Shown here piece after piece: positions 7,731-16,610 of a stretch of 64,000 nucleotides of DNA; within the stretch, counting starts at the first letter, position 1; each line of letters begins with the position of its first letter. The position numbers and the translations under genes are program-made. The DNA lies in NCBI RefSeq assembly GCF_940670765.1, contig NZ_CALNVW010000031.1, positions 186,001-250,000 on the forward strand. Reading direction: 5' to 3'. The notes under the pieces are model-generated. The model worked only from the letters and a program-made list of their open reading frames with translations, had not been told where the DNA came from and did no database searches. This DNA is from Streptomyces sp. A 4/2 (lineage in GTDB: Bacteria > Actinomycetota > Actinomycetes > Streptomycetales > Streptomycetaceae).

Positions 7731-8687
7731 ATGGCGATTGCCAAGGCCGAGCGGCTGATGAACCTGGCGCTGTGCCTGCTCGGAACCCGGCGCCCGCTCA
7801 GCAAGCGCGAGCTGAGGGGCTCCATCGAGGCCTACCTCGAAGCGGGGTCCGACGACTCCTTCAACCGGATGTTCGAGCGCGACAAGGACGATCTGCGCGA
7901 ACTCGGGCTGGTCATCGAGACGGTCGAGAGCCTGGACGGTGATGCGGGCTATCTGGCCCGCCGCGACAGCAACAGGCTCCCGCCGGTCGCCCTCGACGCA
8001 GAGGAAGCGGCGGCTCTCGGCCTGGCCGCGAAGGTGTGGCAGCAGGCCCGGCTGGCCGGCGCGGCCAGCGGCGCGCTGCAGAAGCTCCGTGCGGCCGGGA
8101 TGCCCGAGGCCGAGGACCCGTACGCCGTGCAGCACGGCGCGCTGGAGCCGCGGATTCCGGTGCACGAGGCCGCTTTCGAGCCGCTGATGCTGGCCTGCCG
8201 GGACCGCCGCCCGGTCGCCTTCGACTACCGCAAGGCCAACGCCGCCCGCCCGGAGCCCCGTCAGGTCGAGCCCTGGACCCTGGAGTGCTGGCGCGGTCAC
8301 TGGTATCTGGCGGGCTGGGACCGGGACCGGGGCGCGGAGCGGGTGTTCCGGCTCTCCCGGATCGCGGGCCGGGTCCGGTCCAGGGCGGGGGCCTTCACCG
8401 CCGAGGTGCCGGACGTGGTGACCGTGCGCGAGACCGTGGAGACCTGGGCGGGGGAGACCGCGACCCGCACCGCGCTGATCCGGCTGCGCGCGGGAGCCGG
8501 GTACCCCCTGCGCTCACGCGCCACGTCCAGCCGGGAACTCGGCGGCGGGTGGGACGAGTTGGAGATTCCGTACGGCCACGGGCTGGACGCCTGGCTCGTC
8601 GAGTTCGGTCCCGATGTGATCGTGCTGGAGCCCGCGGATCTGCGGGCCGATGTGGTCGACCGGCTGCGTGCCGTGGCCAAGGACTGA
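7731..8687 (+). CDS. pafB: PafB, WYL-domain transcriptional regulator
   Basis: Half of the PafB/PafC heterodimer, a transcriptional activator of the LexA-independent mycobacterial-type DNA-damage response. It is named for its proximity to pafA and is not needed for pupylation itself. 318 residues from ATG 7731 with GAGAGGG upstream; a GTG at 7686 in frame is less well placed. The N-terminal winged HTH (AERLMNLALCLLGTRRPLSKRELRGSIE) is followed by a WYL domain around residues 145-230, including a GHWYLAGWDRDRGAERVFRL segment. A C-terminal extension domain follows. pafC starts 8 bp after the stop, so the two subunits are co-translated. Confidence 0.94.
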   Translation: MAIAKAERLMNLALCLLGTRRPLSKRELRGSIEAYLEAGSDDSFNRMFERDKDDLRELGLVIETVESLDGDAGYLARRDSNRLPPVALDAEEAAALGLAAKVWQQARLAGAASGALQKLRAAGMPEAEDPYAVQHGALEPRIPVHEAAFEPLMLACRDRRPVAFDYRKANAARPEPRQVEPWTLECWRGHWYLAGWDRDRGAERVFRLSRIAGRVRSRAGAFTAEVPDVVTVRETVETWAGETATRTALIRLRAGAGYPLRSRATSSRELGGGWDELEIPYGHGLDAWLVEFGPDVIVLEPADLRADVVDRLRAVAKD

Positions 8688-8694
8688 GGAGCAC

Positions 8695-9651
8695 GTGGCT
8701 ACGAACGCGATCGACCAGACCCGCCGGATGCTGTCGTTGGTGACCTATCTGCGCGAGCGCCCCGGCGCGCGCGTCGCGGACGTCGCGCGCGCCTTCGGTA
8801 TCACCGAGGACGAACTGATCTCCGACCTCGACGTGCTTCCCATGTGCGGTACGAGCTTCCGGGGCGGGGACCTCCTCGACATCGACACCGACGGCGAGTC
8901 CATCTGGTGGCACAACGCCGACGACGTCGCCGAGCCGCTGCGGCTGGCCGCCGACGAGGCCACGGCCCTGCTGGTGGCCGCGCGCGCCGTGGCGACCCTT
9001 CCCGGGCTGCGTGAGGGCGACCGGCAGGCCCTGCTGCGGGCCACGGCCAAGCTGGAGGCCGCGGCGGGCGAGGTGGCGGGCGCCAGCTCCCGGCTGTCGG
9101 TGACCTTCGAGTCCGAGGGCGGTGTCTTCGCCGACGTCGACCGGGCCATCTCGGAGCGGCGCAGGCTCTGGCTGCGGTACTACTCGCCCGCCCGTGACGA
9201 GCTCACCGAGCGAGAGGTCGACCCGATCCGGCTCTTCGCCGTCGGTCATACGTACATGGAGGCCTGGTGCTATCTCTCCGAGGCCAGGCGCACCTTCCGG
9301 CTGGACCGGGTGGCGGAGATCAGGCTGCTCGACGAGGCTTCCGCGCCGCCCGAGCTGGAACTGCGTGATCTGTCCGAAGGGCTCGTCCAGCCCGCCGCCG
9401 AGGACCCCGAGGTCGTCGTGGAGGTGGGTCCCGGCGGGCGCTGGGTCGCCGAGTACTACCCGCACGACAGCGCGGAGGAGCTGGCCGACGGCGGCCTGCG
9501 GATCACGCTGCGTACCCCCGACCCCGCGTCGCTGCGCCGGCTCGCCCTGCGGCTGGGCCGGGAGGGGCGCATCGTCTCGCCGCAGGGCCTGGCGGCCAGT
9601 GCGCAGCTCGCGGCCCGCGAGGCGCTCGCCGCCTATGACGGGCAGGAATAA
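8695..9651 (+). CDS. pafC: PafC, WYL-domain transcriptional regulator
   Basis: Partner of PafB in the DNA-damage activator complex. 318 residues from GTG 8695, with GAGGA five bases upstream. It has the same architecture as PafB: N-terminal wHTH (RMLSLVTYLRERPGARVADVARAFGITEDEL), then a WYL domain (RRLWLRYYSPARDE, HTYMEAWCYLSEARRTFRLDRV), then a C-terminal domain. The central WYL-like motif is probably a nucleic-acid or ligand sensor. The equal size of PafB and PafC suggests an old duplication. A zinc-ribbon small protein follows after 15 bp. Confidence 0.94.
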   Translation: MATNAIDQTRRMLSLVTYLRERPGARVADVARAFGITEDELISDLDVLPMCGTSFRGGDLLDIDTDGESIWWHNADDVAEPLRLAADEATALLVAARAVATLPGLREGDRQALLRATAKLEAAAGEVAGASSRLSVTFESEGGVFADVDRAISERRRLWLRYYSPARDELTEREVDPIRLFAVGHTYMEAWCYLSEARRTFRLDRVAEIRLLDEASAPPELELRDLSEGLVQPAAEDPEVVVEVGPGGRWVAEYYPHDSAEELADGGLRITLRTPDPASLRRLALRLGREGRIVSPQGLAASAQLAAREALAAYDGQE

Positions 9652-9666
9652 AGGGAGTTGCGGAAT

Positions 9667-9921
9667 ATGTCTGTAATGCCCGGTTTCTCGGCCCAGGTGG
9701 GTCCGGTCGTCTTCAAGGCGGCCTGCCCGGACTGCCGGGGCCGTTTCGAGCTGGCCGCGAGCGCCTTCAGGCTGGCGATCGGCGCCAGCCGCCGTACGAC
9801 CTTCTACTCCTTCACCTGCCCCGAGTGCGGGTCGTCGGTGCGTAAGCCGGCCGGTGAGCGGATCGTTGAACTCCTCACCGGCGGGGGCGTGCGGACGCTG
9901 CGCCTCCACTCGACTGTCTAG
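9667..9921 (+). CDS. Small zinc-ribbon protein
   Basis: 84-residue protein of unknown function, from ATG 9667 behind AAAGGGAG; an in-frame TTG at 9658 sits too close to that site. Two CxxC pairs, CPDC near residue 22 and CPEC near residue 53, would bind one zinc ion as a ribbon. The middle is mildly hydrophobic and no other domain is recognised. It sits 15 bp behind pafC and 9 bp before a small membrane protein, inside the pafBC-tatAC string found in streptomycetes. Co-transcription with pafC is likely. The role could be nucleic-acid binding, but that is inference. Confidence 0.75.
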   Translation: MSVMPGFSAQVGPVVFKAACPDCRGRFELAASAFRLAIGASRRTTFYSFTCPECGSSVRKPAGERIVELLTGGGVRTLRLHSTV

Positions 9922-9930
9922 GGTGGGTAC

Positions 9931-10128
9931 ATGTTCTGGCCGATGACCGCCATCGCTCTCGGGTTCCTCGGGATCGCCGTGCTCGGCGTGCTCGCCGTGC
10001 GGGTCTTCGTCGAGGCCCGGCGCCTCGGCGGCCAAGTGGCCCGCGCCACGGAGCAGATCAATACCGCGGCCGAAGGGCTGGAGCGCGCCGCCACGGGCCT
10101 GGCCCGGAGTGGCGAAAGTTTGGGATAG
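9931..10128 (+). CDS. Small single-pass membrane protein of unknown function
   Basis: 65 residues from ATG 9931. Residues about 5-27 form one transmembrane helix (MTAIALGFLGIAVLGVLAVRVF), followed by an amphipathic, coiled-coil-like segment (EQINTAAEGLERAATGLARSG). The topology is similar to TatA/TatB (one helix plus an amphipathic helix) and the gene lies 208 bp before tatA, but the glycine hinge and family motifs of TatA are absent. A link to Tat function is therefore only a guess. TAGGGT 6 nt before the ATG suggests that it can also be expressed from a leaderless transcript. Confidence 0.6.
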   Translation: MFWPMTAIALGFLGIAVLGVLAVRVFVEARRLGGQVARATEQINTAAEGLERAATGLARSGESLG

Positions 10129-10226
10129 AACGGCTGCGGTCTGCTACAGGGCCGTTTCGAGCGGTACGCTGCTGGTCGCGGCCCCGGGAGCGAGGCGCGG
10201 GCCGCAATCGCGAGTCTGCACAGGCA

Positions 10227-10257
10227 TTGCCCTGCGTTTACTCCCGCGGGTTACGAT
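10227..10257 (+). promoter_or_regulatory. Candidate housekeeping promoter for tatA-tatC
   Basis: TTGCCC (10227-10232) and TACGAT (10252-10257) are separated by 19 bp, a loose HrdB-type match in the 208-bp gap before tatA. The predicted start lies about 70 nt upstream of the tatA ATG. Confidence 0.4.
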
Positions 10258-10336
10258 CGCTGCCAGTACGACGGCCGGACACCTGTCCGATCGGTCGGCA
10301 GCCCACCCCAGCCGCCTCGGTGAGAAGGTACAGCTT

Positions 10337-10624
10337 ATGTTCGGAAGGCTCGGCGCCCCCGAGATCATCCTGATCCTCGTCGTCATCGTCCTGCTGTTCG
10401 GTGCGAAGAAGCTTCCGGACATGGCCCGTTCGCTGGGCAAGTCCGCCCGCATCCTCAAGAGCGAGGCCAAGGCGATGAAGTCGGACGGCCACCAGAGTGC
10501 CCCCGCCGACCCGCCCCAGGACACCAACGCGCAGACCGACGTCCCGCGTACGATCCAGGCTTCCCCGGGAGACGTCACCAGCGCTCGCCCCGTGACCGAG
10601 CCTTCGGACTCGACCAAGCGCTGA
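10337..10624 (+). CDS. tatA: Sec-independent translocase subunit TatA
   Basis: Pore-forming or membrane-weakening subunit of the twin-arginine translocase, which exports folded proteins; Streptomyces uses Tat heavily. 95 residues from ATG 10337 with GAGAAGG upstream. A short N-terminal helix (PEIILILVVIVLLFGA) is followed by the diagnostic FGAKKLPDMARSLGKSARILKSEAK amphipathic helix. A disordered, Pro/Thr/Asp-rich C-terminus follows. tatC starts 62 bp later, so they form the tatAC pair; no tatB is present here, and in Streptomyces it lies elsewhere. Confidence 0.95.
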   Translation: MFGRLGAPEIILILVVIVLLFGAKKLPDMARSLGKSARILKSEAKAMKSDGHQSAPADPPQDTNAQTDVPRTIQASPGDVTSARPVTEPSDSTKR

Positions 10625-10686
10625 CAACCGGGCCGGAGCGGGCGCCGCGGTCAGCGGCTGCCCGCCGCACAAGATGAGGACGTGGG

Positions 10687-11649
10687 TTGCTCGTGTCTGC
10701 CCGCAAAGAGGCCAAGGACTCCGAGGGGCGTATGCCCCTTGTGGAGCACCTGCGTGAGCTGCGTAACAGGCTGGCGAAGGGGCTGCTGGGGATCGTCGTC
10801 GTCACGATCGCCGCTGCCTTCTTCTACAGGGACATCATTGAATTCTTCACCAACCCGGTGTTGCACGCGGTCGGTTGCCATTCGACCTTCGCGGAGCTCT
10901 CGCAGAAGAAGGACGGCACCTGCGCCCGTATCGTCCTGAACGGTCTGCTGACTCCGTTCACCCTGGCGCTCAAGGTCTCCTTGATGTCCGGTGTGGTGCT
11001 CTCCTCGCCGATCTGGCTCTACCAGCTGTGGGCCTTCGTCGCGCCAGGTCTGCACAAGCACGAGCGCAAGTACACGATCGGCTTCGTGGCTGCGGGCTTC
11101 CCGCTCTTCCTCGCGGGTGGCTTCTTCGCGTACAAGACGCTCCCCACGATGGCGAAGGTCCTCCTCGACTTCTCGCCCGCCGGGCTCGACAACCAGCTGC
11201 CACTCGACGATCTGCTCGATCTGATCACCCGCATGGTGGTGGTCTTCGGGCTCTCCTTCGAGCTGCCGCTGCTGCTCGTCATGCTCAACTTCGTCGGCAT
11301 CATCACGGGTAAGCGGATGGCCGGCTGGTGGCGCGGCATGATCATGGGCATCACGGTCTTCGCCGCGGTCGCGACTCCCAGTACCGACCCGCTGACCATG
11401 CTGGCGCTGGCCGGGCCGATCTGGGTGCTGTACGGCGTCGCCACGGTCATCTCGCTGATGAACGACCGGCGCAAGAAGCTCCGCGCCGCGGAGGGCCCCG
11501 ACGACGACGAGGCCTCCGATCTCGACCTCACACCCGAGGACGTGGGCGAGGTGGAGACCGTTCCGGCCTCCCGGATGCCCGAGCAGGCCGGAGGCGAAGC
11601 GGATGCTTCCAGGCCGTCCGGTCTCAACGGTTACGACGACATCACCTGA
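10687..11649 (+). CDS. tatC: Sec-independent translocase subunit TatC
   Basis: Polytopic receptor of the Tat system that recognises twin-arginine signal peptides. 320 residues from TTG 10687, with GAGGA at optimal distance; GTG 10693 is a possible alternative. The conserved start MPLVEHLRELRNRLAKG matches the TatC cytoplasmic N-terminus, and six transmembrane segments follow, including FGLSFELPLLLVML. The C-terminus is an acidic extension (GPDDDEASDLDL), longer than in E. coli but usual in Streptomyces. It is paired with tatA and followed after 18 bp by a lipid kinase gene that has its own -10 element. Confidence 0.95.
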   Translation: MLVSARKEAKDSEGRMPLVEHLRELRNRLAKGLLGIVVVTIAAAFFYRDIIEFFTNPVLHAVGCHSTFAELSQKKDGTCARIVLNGLLTPFTLALKVSLMSGVVLSSPIWLYQLWAFVAPGLHKHERKYTIGFVAAGFPLFLAGGFFAYKTLPTMAKVLLDFSPAGLDNQLPLDDLLDLITRMVVVFGLSFELPLLLVMLNFVGIITGKRMAGWWRGMIMGITVFAAVATPSTDPLTMLALAGPIWVLYGVATVISLMNDRRKKLRAAEGPDDDEASDLDLTPEDVGEVETVPASRMPEQAGGEADASRPSGLNGYDDIT

Positions 11650-11667
11650 CCTTGTAAGGTCCGGCGG

Positions 11668-12558
11668 GTGACCAGCGAGATCACCCTTTTCGTCAATCCC
11701 ACCGCAGGACGCGGCCGGGGCGCGCACGCCGCGCAGCCGGCCGCTTCCGCGTTGCGGGACGCAGGTTTTTCCGTACGCACCGTGCTCGGCGCCGACGCGG
11801 ACGACGCGCTGCACCGGGCGCGCGAGGCGGTGGCGGGCGGGACCGGCGCGCTCATAGCCGTCGGCGGGGACGGCATGATCAACCTCGCCCTGCAGGCCGT
11901 CGCGGGCACCCGCACCCCCCTGGGAGTGGTGGCCGTAGGTACCGGCAACGACTTCGCCCGCGAGCTGGGGGTGCCCGTACGGAACCCGGCCGCCGCCGGA
12001 CGTTCGGTGGCCACCGCGCTCAAGGCCGGGAACATCAGGGACATCGACCTGGGCCGGGTGGGGGAGCGGTGGTTCGGCACGGTGCTCGCCTCCGGATTCG
12101 ACTCCCGGGTCAACGACCGCGGCAACCGGATGCGCTGGCCGGCCGGGCGCTTCAAGTACGACCTGGCGATGGTCGCCGAGCTCGCCGCCTTCCGCCCGGT
12201 CCCGTACCGCCTCGTCCTCGACGACGGTCCGGCCCTGGAGATCGAGGCGACGCTGGTCGCCGTCGGCAACGGTTCGTCGTACGGCGGCGGGATGCGGATC
12301 TGTGCCGGTGCCGAGCTGGACGACGGGCTGTTCGACGTCACCGTGGTCGGCGACTGCTCCCGTACGACGCTGGTCAAGGTCTTCCCGAAGGTCTACCGGG
12401 GCACCCACCTCGGCCACCCCGTGGTCACGTCGTACCGGGCGCGCAGCGTCCGGCTGGAGGCCGCCGGGATCACGGCGTACGCGGACGGGGAGCCGCTGGG
12501 AGCGCTGCCGCTGACCGTGGAGTGCGTGCCGGGAGCGGCCCGGGTCATCGGCTGTTGA
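11668..12558 (+). CDS. Diacylglycerol kinase-family lipid kinase
   Basis: Soluble DagK/YegS-like kinase that phosphorylates diacylglycerol or a related lipid using ATP, probably at the inner membrane face. 296 residues from GTG 11668. Family motifs: FVNPTAGRGRG at the N-terminus, the glycine-rich VGGDGMINLALQ nucleotide site, GVVAVGTGNDFARELG, and the metal/substrate region DIDLGRVGERWF. The C-terminal beta domain keeps VAVGNGSSYGGGMRICAGAELDDG. TAAGGT at 11655-11660 with TTACGA 17 bp upstream of it forms a promoter 7 nt before GTG, so a leaderless mRNA is likely even though it follows tatC closely. The exact lipid substrate cannot be told. Confidence 0.9.
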   Translation: MTSEITLFVNPTAGRGRGAHAAQPAASALRDAGFSVRTVLGADADDALHRAREAVAGGTGALIAVGGDGMINLALQAVAGTRTPLGVVAVGTGNDFARELGVPVRNPAAAGRSVATALKAGNIRDIDLGRVGERWFGTVLASGFDSRVNDRGNRMRWPAGRFKYDLAMVAELAAFRPVPYRLVLDDGPALEIEATLVAVGNGSSYGGGMRICAGAELDDGLFDVTVVGDCSRTTLVKVFPKVYRGTHLGHPVVTSYRARSVRLEAAGITAYADGEPLGALPLTVECVPGAARVIGC

Positions 12559-12616
12559 AATGCTGAAATAAAGATCGGGCTGACTGTCGGAGGCGGCGGG
12601 TAGGCTCGATCACAAG

Positions 12617-15445
12617 ATGACCGAGGACCTTTCGCCCGCTGAGCGATACGCAGCCGCCCGCGTCCGAGCTGCCGAGGAGGCCACTTCGCTGGCCCCCTTC
12701 CGTGGCATGTACGACTTCGAGCTCGACCCCTTCCAGATCGAGGCGTGCCAGGCCCTGGAGGCGGGCAAGGGCGTGCTCGTCGCGGCGCCCACCGGCTCCG
12801 GCAAGACGATCGTCGGCGAGTTCGCCGTGCACCTGGCCCTGGAGCAGGGCCGCAAGTGCTTCTACACCACGCCGATCAAGGCGCTCTCCAACCAGAAGTA
12901 CGCGGATCTGGCCAAGCGTTACGGCGCGGACAAGGTCGGCCTGCTGACCGGCGACAACAGCGTGAACGCGGACGCCCCGGTGGTCGTCATGACCACCGAG
13001 GTCCTGCGGAACATGCTGTACGCGGGCTCGCAGGCGCTCCTCGGGCTCGGCCATGTGGTGATGGACGAGGTGCACTACCTCTCCGACCGCTTCCGCGGCG
13101 CGGTGTGGGAGGAAGTGATCATCCACCTCCCGGAGTCCGTGACCCTGGTCTCGCTCTCGGCGACCGTCTCCAACGCCGAGGAGTTCGGTGACTGGCTGGA
13201 CACCGTCCGCGGCGACACCGAGGTGATCGTCTCCGAGCACCGGCCCGTGCCGCTCTGGCAGCACGTGCTGGCCGGGCGCCGGATGTACGACCTCTTCGAG
13301 GAGTCGACCGACCACGGCGGCCGGGGCGGCGCCAAGCGCGAGGTCAACCCGGATCTGCTGCGGATGGCCCGGCAGGAGAACCAGCGCACCTACAACCCGC
13401 GCGACCGCCGCCGCGGCAAGATGGTGCGCGAGGCGGACCGGGAGCGCGAGCGGCGCTCCCGCAGCCGGATCTGGACCCCGAGCAGGGCCGAGGTCATCGC
13501 ACGGCTGGACGCCGAGGGGCTGCTGCCCGCGATCACCTTCATCTTCAGCCGGGCCGGCTGCGAGGCCGCCGTACAGCAGTGTCTGTACGCGGGACTGCGG
13601 CTCAACAGCGAGGAGGCGCGCACGACCGTGCGCGAGCTCGTCGAGGAGCGCACCGCCTCGATCCCCCGCGAGGACCTGCACGTCCTCGGCTACTACGAGT
13701 GGCTGGAGGGTCTGGAGCGGGGCATCGCCGCACACCACGCCGGGATGCTGCCGACCTTCAAGGAGGTCGTCGAGGAGCTCTTCGTACGCGGCCTGGTCAA
13801 GGCCGTGTTCGCGACGGAGACCCTGGCACTCGGCATCAACATGCCGGCCCGTTCGGTGGTGCTGGAGAAGCTGGTCAAATGGAACGGCGAGCAGCACGCC
13901 GACATCACCCCCGGTGAGTACACCCAGCTCACCGGCCGGGCCGGGCGGCGCGGCATCGATGTCGAGGGGCACGCGCTGGTGCTGTGGCAGCGCGGCATGG
14001 ACCCGGGCGCGCTCGCGGGCCTGGCCGGTACCCGTACGTACCCGCTGCGCTCCAGCTTCCGGCCCTCCTACAACATGGCCGTGAACCTGGTGCAGCAGTT
14101 CGGACGGCACCGCTCGCGCGAACTGCTCGAAACCTCCTTCGCCCAGTTCCAGGCCGACAAGTCGGTCGTCGGCATCTCCAAGCAGGTGCAGAAGAACGAG
14201 GAGGGCATCGCGGGCTACCGCGAGGGCATGACCTGCCACCTCGGCGACTTCGAGGAGTACGCGCGGCTGCGCCGTGAGCTCAAGGACCGCGAGACCGAGC
14301 TGGCCAAGCAGGGCGCCGTGCAGCGCCGGGCCGCCGCCGCGGACTCGCTGGAGAAGCTGAAGCCCGGCGATGTGATCCATGTGCCGACCGGCAAGTTCGC
14401 GGGTCTCGCCCTCGTCCTCGACCCGGGACTGCCGGCCGGGCGGGCCAACGGGCACCGCGGCTTCGAGACGTTCGACGGGCCGAGGCCGCTGGTACTCACC
14501 GCCGAGCGGCAGGTCAAGCGGCTGGCCCCGATGGACTTCCCGGTTCCGGTCGAGTCGCTGGAGCGGATGCGCATCCCGAAGTCGTTCAACGCCAGGTCGC
14601 CCCAGTCCCGGCGGGATCTGGCGTCGGCGCTGCGTACCAAGGCCGGGCACATCGTGCCCGAGCGGCACCGCAAGCAGCGTGCCGCGGCGGCCGACGACCG
14701 GGAGATCGCCCGGCTGCGGTCCGAGCTGCGCGCGCACCCCTGCCACGGCTGCGACGAGCGCGAGGACCACGCCCGCTGGGCCGAGCGCTACCACCGGCTC
14801 CGGCGCGACACCCAGCAGCTGGAGCGCCGGATCGAGGGCCGGACGAACACCATCGCCCGTACCTTCGACCGGATCTACGCGTTGCTGACCGAGCTGGACT
14901 ATCTGCGCGGCGACGAGGCGACGGTGCACGGCAAGCGGCTCGCCAGGCTCTACGGAGAGCTGGACCTGCTGGCCTCGGAGTGCCTGCGGGCCGGTGTCTG
15001 GGAGGGGCTCAGCCCCGCGGAACTGGCCGCGTGCGCCTCGGCGTTGGTCTTCGAGGCCCGCCAGTCCGACGACGCGGTCGCGCCCAAGGTGCCGTCGGGG
15101 GCGGCGAAGACCGCGCTGGGCGAGATGGTCCACATCTGGGGCAGGCTCGATGCCCTGGAGGAGGACTTCAAGATCAACCAGACGGAGGGCGTCGGCCAGC
15201 GCGAGCCCGACCTCGGCTTCGCCTGGGCCGCCTACCAGTGGGCGTCCGGCAAGGGACTCGACGAGGTGCTGCGCGACGCCGAGATGCCCGCAGGCGACTT
15301 CGTGCGCTGGTGCAAGCAGGTCATCGACGTCCTGGGGCAGATCGCGGCAGCGGCGCCGGGCGAGGGCAGCACGGTCTCGCGGAACGCCCGCAAGGCGGTC
15401 GACGCGGTGCGCCGGGGCGTGGTGGCGTACAGCTCGGTGGGCTGA
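12617..15445 (+). CDS. helY: Ski2/Mtr4-like DEVH-box RNA helicase (HelY family)
   Basis: Large ATP-dependent helicase of 942 residues, the actinobacterial relative of eukaryotic Mtr4/Ski2, presumably acting in RNA turnover. Walker A is APTGSGKT at residues 57-64 and the DEVH box starts at residue 150. SLSATVSN is motif III, and AVFATETLALGINMPARSVV plus QLTGRAGRRGIDVEG are motifs V and VI of the second RecA domain. A winged-helix/linker region follows and a C-terminal DSHCT-type helical domain ends the protein. A cluster of cysteines (HPCHGCDERED) lies near residue 715. The gene has TAGGCT 10 nt before ATG and no Shine-Dalgarno, so the mRNA is probably leaderless. It is convergent with a pseudouridine synthase, with a terminator between. 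Confidence 0.92.
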   Translation: MTEDLSPAERYAAARVRAAEEATSLAPFRGMYDFELDPFQIEACQALEAGKGVLVAAPTGSGKTIVGEFAVHLALEQGRKCFYTTPIKALSNQKYADLAKRYGADKVGLLTGDNSVNADAPVVVMTTEVLRNMLYAGSQALLGLGHVVMDEVHYLSDRFRGAVWEEVIIHLPESVTLVSLSATVSNAEEFGDWLDTVRGDTEVIVSEHRPVPLWQHVLAGRRMYDLFEESTDHGGRGGAKREVNPDLLRMARQENQRTYNPRDRRRGKMVREADRERERRSRSRIWTPSRAEVIARLDAEGLLPAITFIFSRAGCEAAVQQCLYAGLRLNSEEARTTVRELVEERTASIPREDLHVLGYYEWLEGLERGIAAHHAGMLPTFKEVVEELFVRGLVKAVFATETLALGINMPARSVVLEKLVKWNGEQHADITPGEYTQLTGRAGRRGIDVEGHALVLWQRGMDPGALAGLAGTRTYPLRSSFRPSYNMAVNLVQQFGRHRSRELLETSFAQFQADKSVVGISKQVQKNEEGIAGYREGMTCHLGDFEEYARLRRELKDRETELAKQGAVQRRAAAADSLEKLKPGDVIHVPTGKFAGLALVLDPGLPAGRANGHRGFETFDGPRPLVLTAERQVKRLAPMDFPVPVESLERMRIPKSFNARSPQSRRDLASALRTKAGHIVPERHRKQRAAAADDREIARLRSELRAHPCHGCDEREDHARWAERYHRLRRDTQQLERRIEGRTNTIARTFDRIYALLTELDYLRGDEATVHGKRLARLYGELDLLASECLRAGVWEGLSPAELAACASALVFEARQSDDAVAPKVPSGAAKTALGEMVHIWGRLDALEEDFKINQTEGVGQREPDLGFAWAAYQWASGKGLDEVLRDAEMPAGDFVRWCKQVIDVLGQIAAAAPGEGSTVSRNARKAVDAVRRGVVAYSSVG

Positions 15446-15468
15446 CCGCCCGGGTGAGCGGTGAGTGT

Positions 15469-15502
15469 GCGGCCCCCGCCGGGAATTCCCGGCGGGGGCC
15501 GC
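15469..15502. terminator. Bidirectional terminator between helicase and pseudouridine synthase
   Basis: Perfect 34-bp palindrome (17-bp arms centred on GAATTC) lying 24 bp after the helicase stop and 8 bp from the convergent gene's stop. It can form a strong hairpin in either transcript. Confidence 0.88.
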
Positions 15503-15509
15503 TCTCCTG

Positions 15510-16454
15510 TCAGGGGCGGCCCGCGGCCCACTCCTCGTACGACGTCCAGGCCAGCAGCGTGCGACCGCTCTCGAAGCGGTGCTCCTTCCCGGTCACCGGA
15601 TCGGTGAACTCCAGTACCCGCGAGAGCAGTTGGAGGGGGCGGGTGAAGTCGTCCGGCGGGGGATCGGTGACCACCGGGTAGAACGGGTCTCCGAGCAGCG
15701 GAACACCCAGCGCGTTCATGTGGACCCGCAGCTGGTGTGTCCGGCCGGTGACCGGGGTGAGACGGTAGCGCCCGAGTCCCCCGGTGTGCGCCAGGAGTTC
15801 CACCCGGGTCTCGCTGTTGGGCTCGCCGGGTGTCTCGAAGGCGGCGACGATCCCCGGTACCTTCTCGATCCGGCTGCGCGAGGTGTGCGGCAGGACCAGC
15901 GCGGGCCGGTAGGGCGCGACCGCCTCGTACTCCTTGCGTACCTTCCGGTCCCGGAACAGCGTCTGGTACGCGCCGCGTTCCCCTGGCCGTACACAGAACA
16001 GCACCAGCCCCGCGGTCAGCCGGTCCAGCCGGTGGGCGGGGCTGAGCGCGGGCAGCCCGAGGTCGTGGCGGAGCCGGGCCAGCGCGGTCTGGGTGACATG
16101 GCTGCCCCGGGGGGTGGTGGCGAGGAAGTGCGGCTTGTCGGCGACGAGGATGTGGTCGTCCCGGTAGCGGACGTCGATGGGGTACGGGACGGGCACCTCG
16201 TCGGGGAAGTCCCGGTGGAACCAGACCGAGGTGCCGGGCGCGTACGGGGTGGCCGCGCCGACCGGCCCGTCGGCGCCGACGAACGCACCCTCGCGCAGCA
16301 TCGCGTCGACCGCCGCGGCCCCGCCCGGCAGCCGCTCCACCAGATGGTCACGCACGGTCGCCCACGCGCCGTCGAGCGGGAGCCTCAGCCGGACCGGATC
16401 GATTCCCTCGCGCTGCGGCAGCGGCGCCGGGGGCCGGGATGTCTTGCGTCTCAT
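15510..16454 (-). CDS. RluA-family pseudouridine synthase
   Basis: RNA-uridine isomerase of the RluA/RsuA class. 314 residues from ATG 16454. The catalytic segment SPAHRLDRLTAGLVLF carries the invariant Asp, and TGRTHQLRVHMNALGVPLLGDPFYP is the second family signature. An N-terminal region of about 60 residues (PLPQREGIDPVRLRLPLDG) precedes the core, with no clear S4 domain motif. The frame is open further upstream, but that part is Arg/Pro-rich and unlike coding sequence of the family. The target RNA position cannot be deduced. It is transcribed toward the helicase and isolated from the fasciclin gene by a hairpin. Confidence 0.92.
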   Translation of the reverse strand: MRRKTSRPPAPLPQREGIDPVRLRLPLDGAWATVRDHLVERLPGGAAAVDAMLREGAFVGADGPVGAATPYAPGTSVWFHRDFPDEVPVPYPIDVRYRDDHILVADKPHFLATTPRGSHVTQTALARLRHDLGLPALSPAHRLDRLTAGLVLFCVRPGERGAYQTLFRDRKVRKEYEAVAPYRPALVLPHTSRSRIEKVPGIVAAFETPGEPNSETRVELLAHTGGLGRYRLTPVTGRTHQLRVHMNALGVPLLGDPFYPVVTDPPPDDFTRPLQLLSRVLEFTDPVTGKEHRFESGRTLLAWTSYEEWAAGRP

Positions 16455-16534
16455 CGTGCTCAAGGGTACGAGGGGGCGACCGCCGGCCGGACCGGTTCTC
16501 TGCCGTAACGCCTGATCGCCGTACCGGGTGCGCG

Positions 16535-16565
16535 CGGGCCGCCGCACGGGAAGCGCGGCGGCCCG
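16535..16565 (-). terminator. Terminator after fasciclin gene
   Basis: 11-bp perfect GC stem (16535-16545 with 16555-16565), 9-nt loop, 46 bp past the stop of the minus-strand fasciclin gene. Confidence 0.75.
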
Positions 16566-16610
16566 GAGCGTTCGGTGCACGGCACCCGAAGGATCAGGTC
16601 GGATCAGGTG

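Noticed and set aside
12545..15133. 862-codon minus-strand frame opposite helY
   Set aside because: Shadow of the helicase in the complementary wobble frame, no ribosome site and no recognisable motif.
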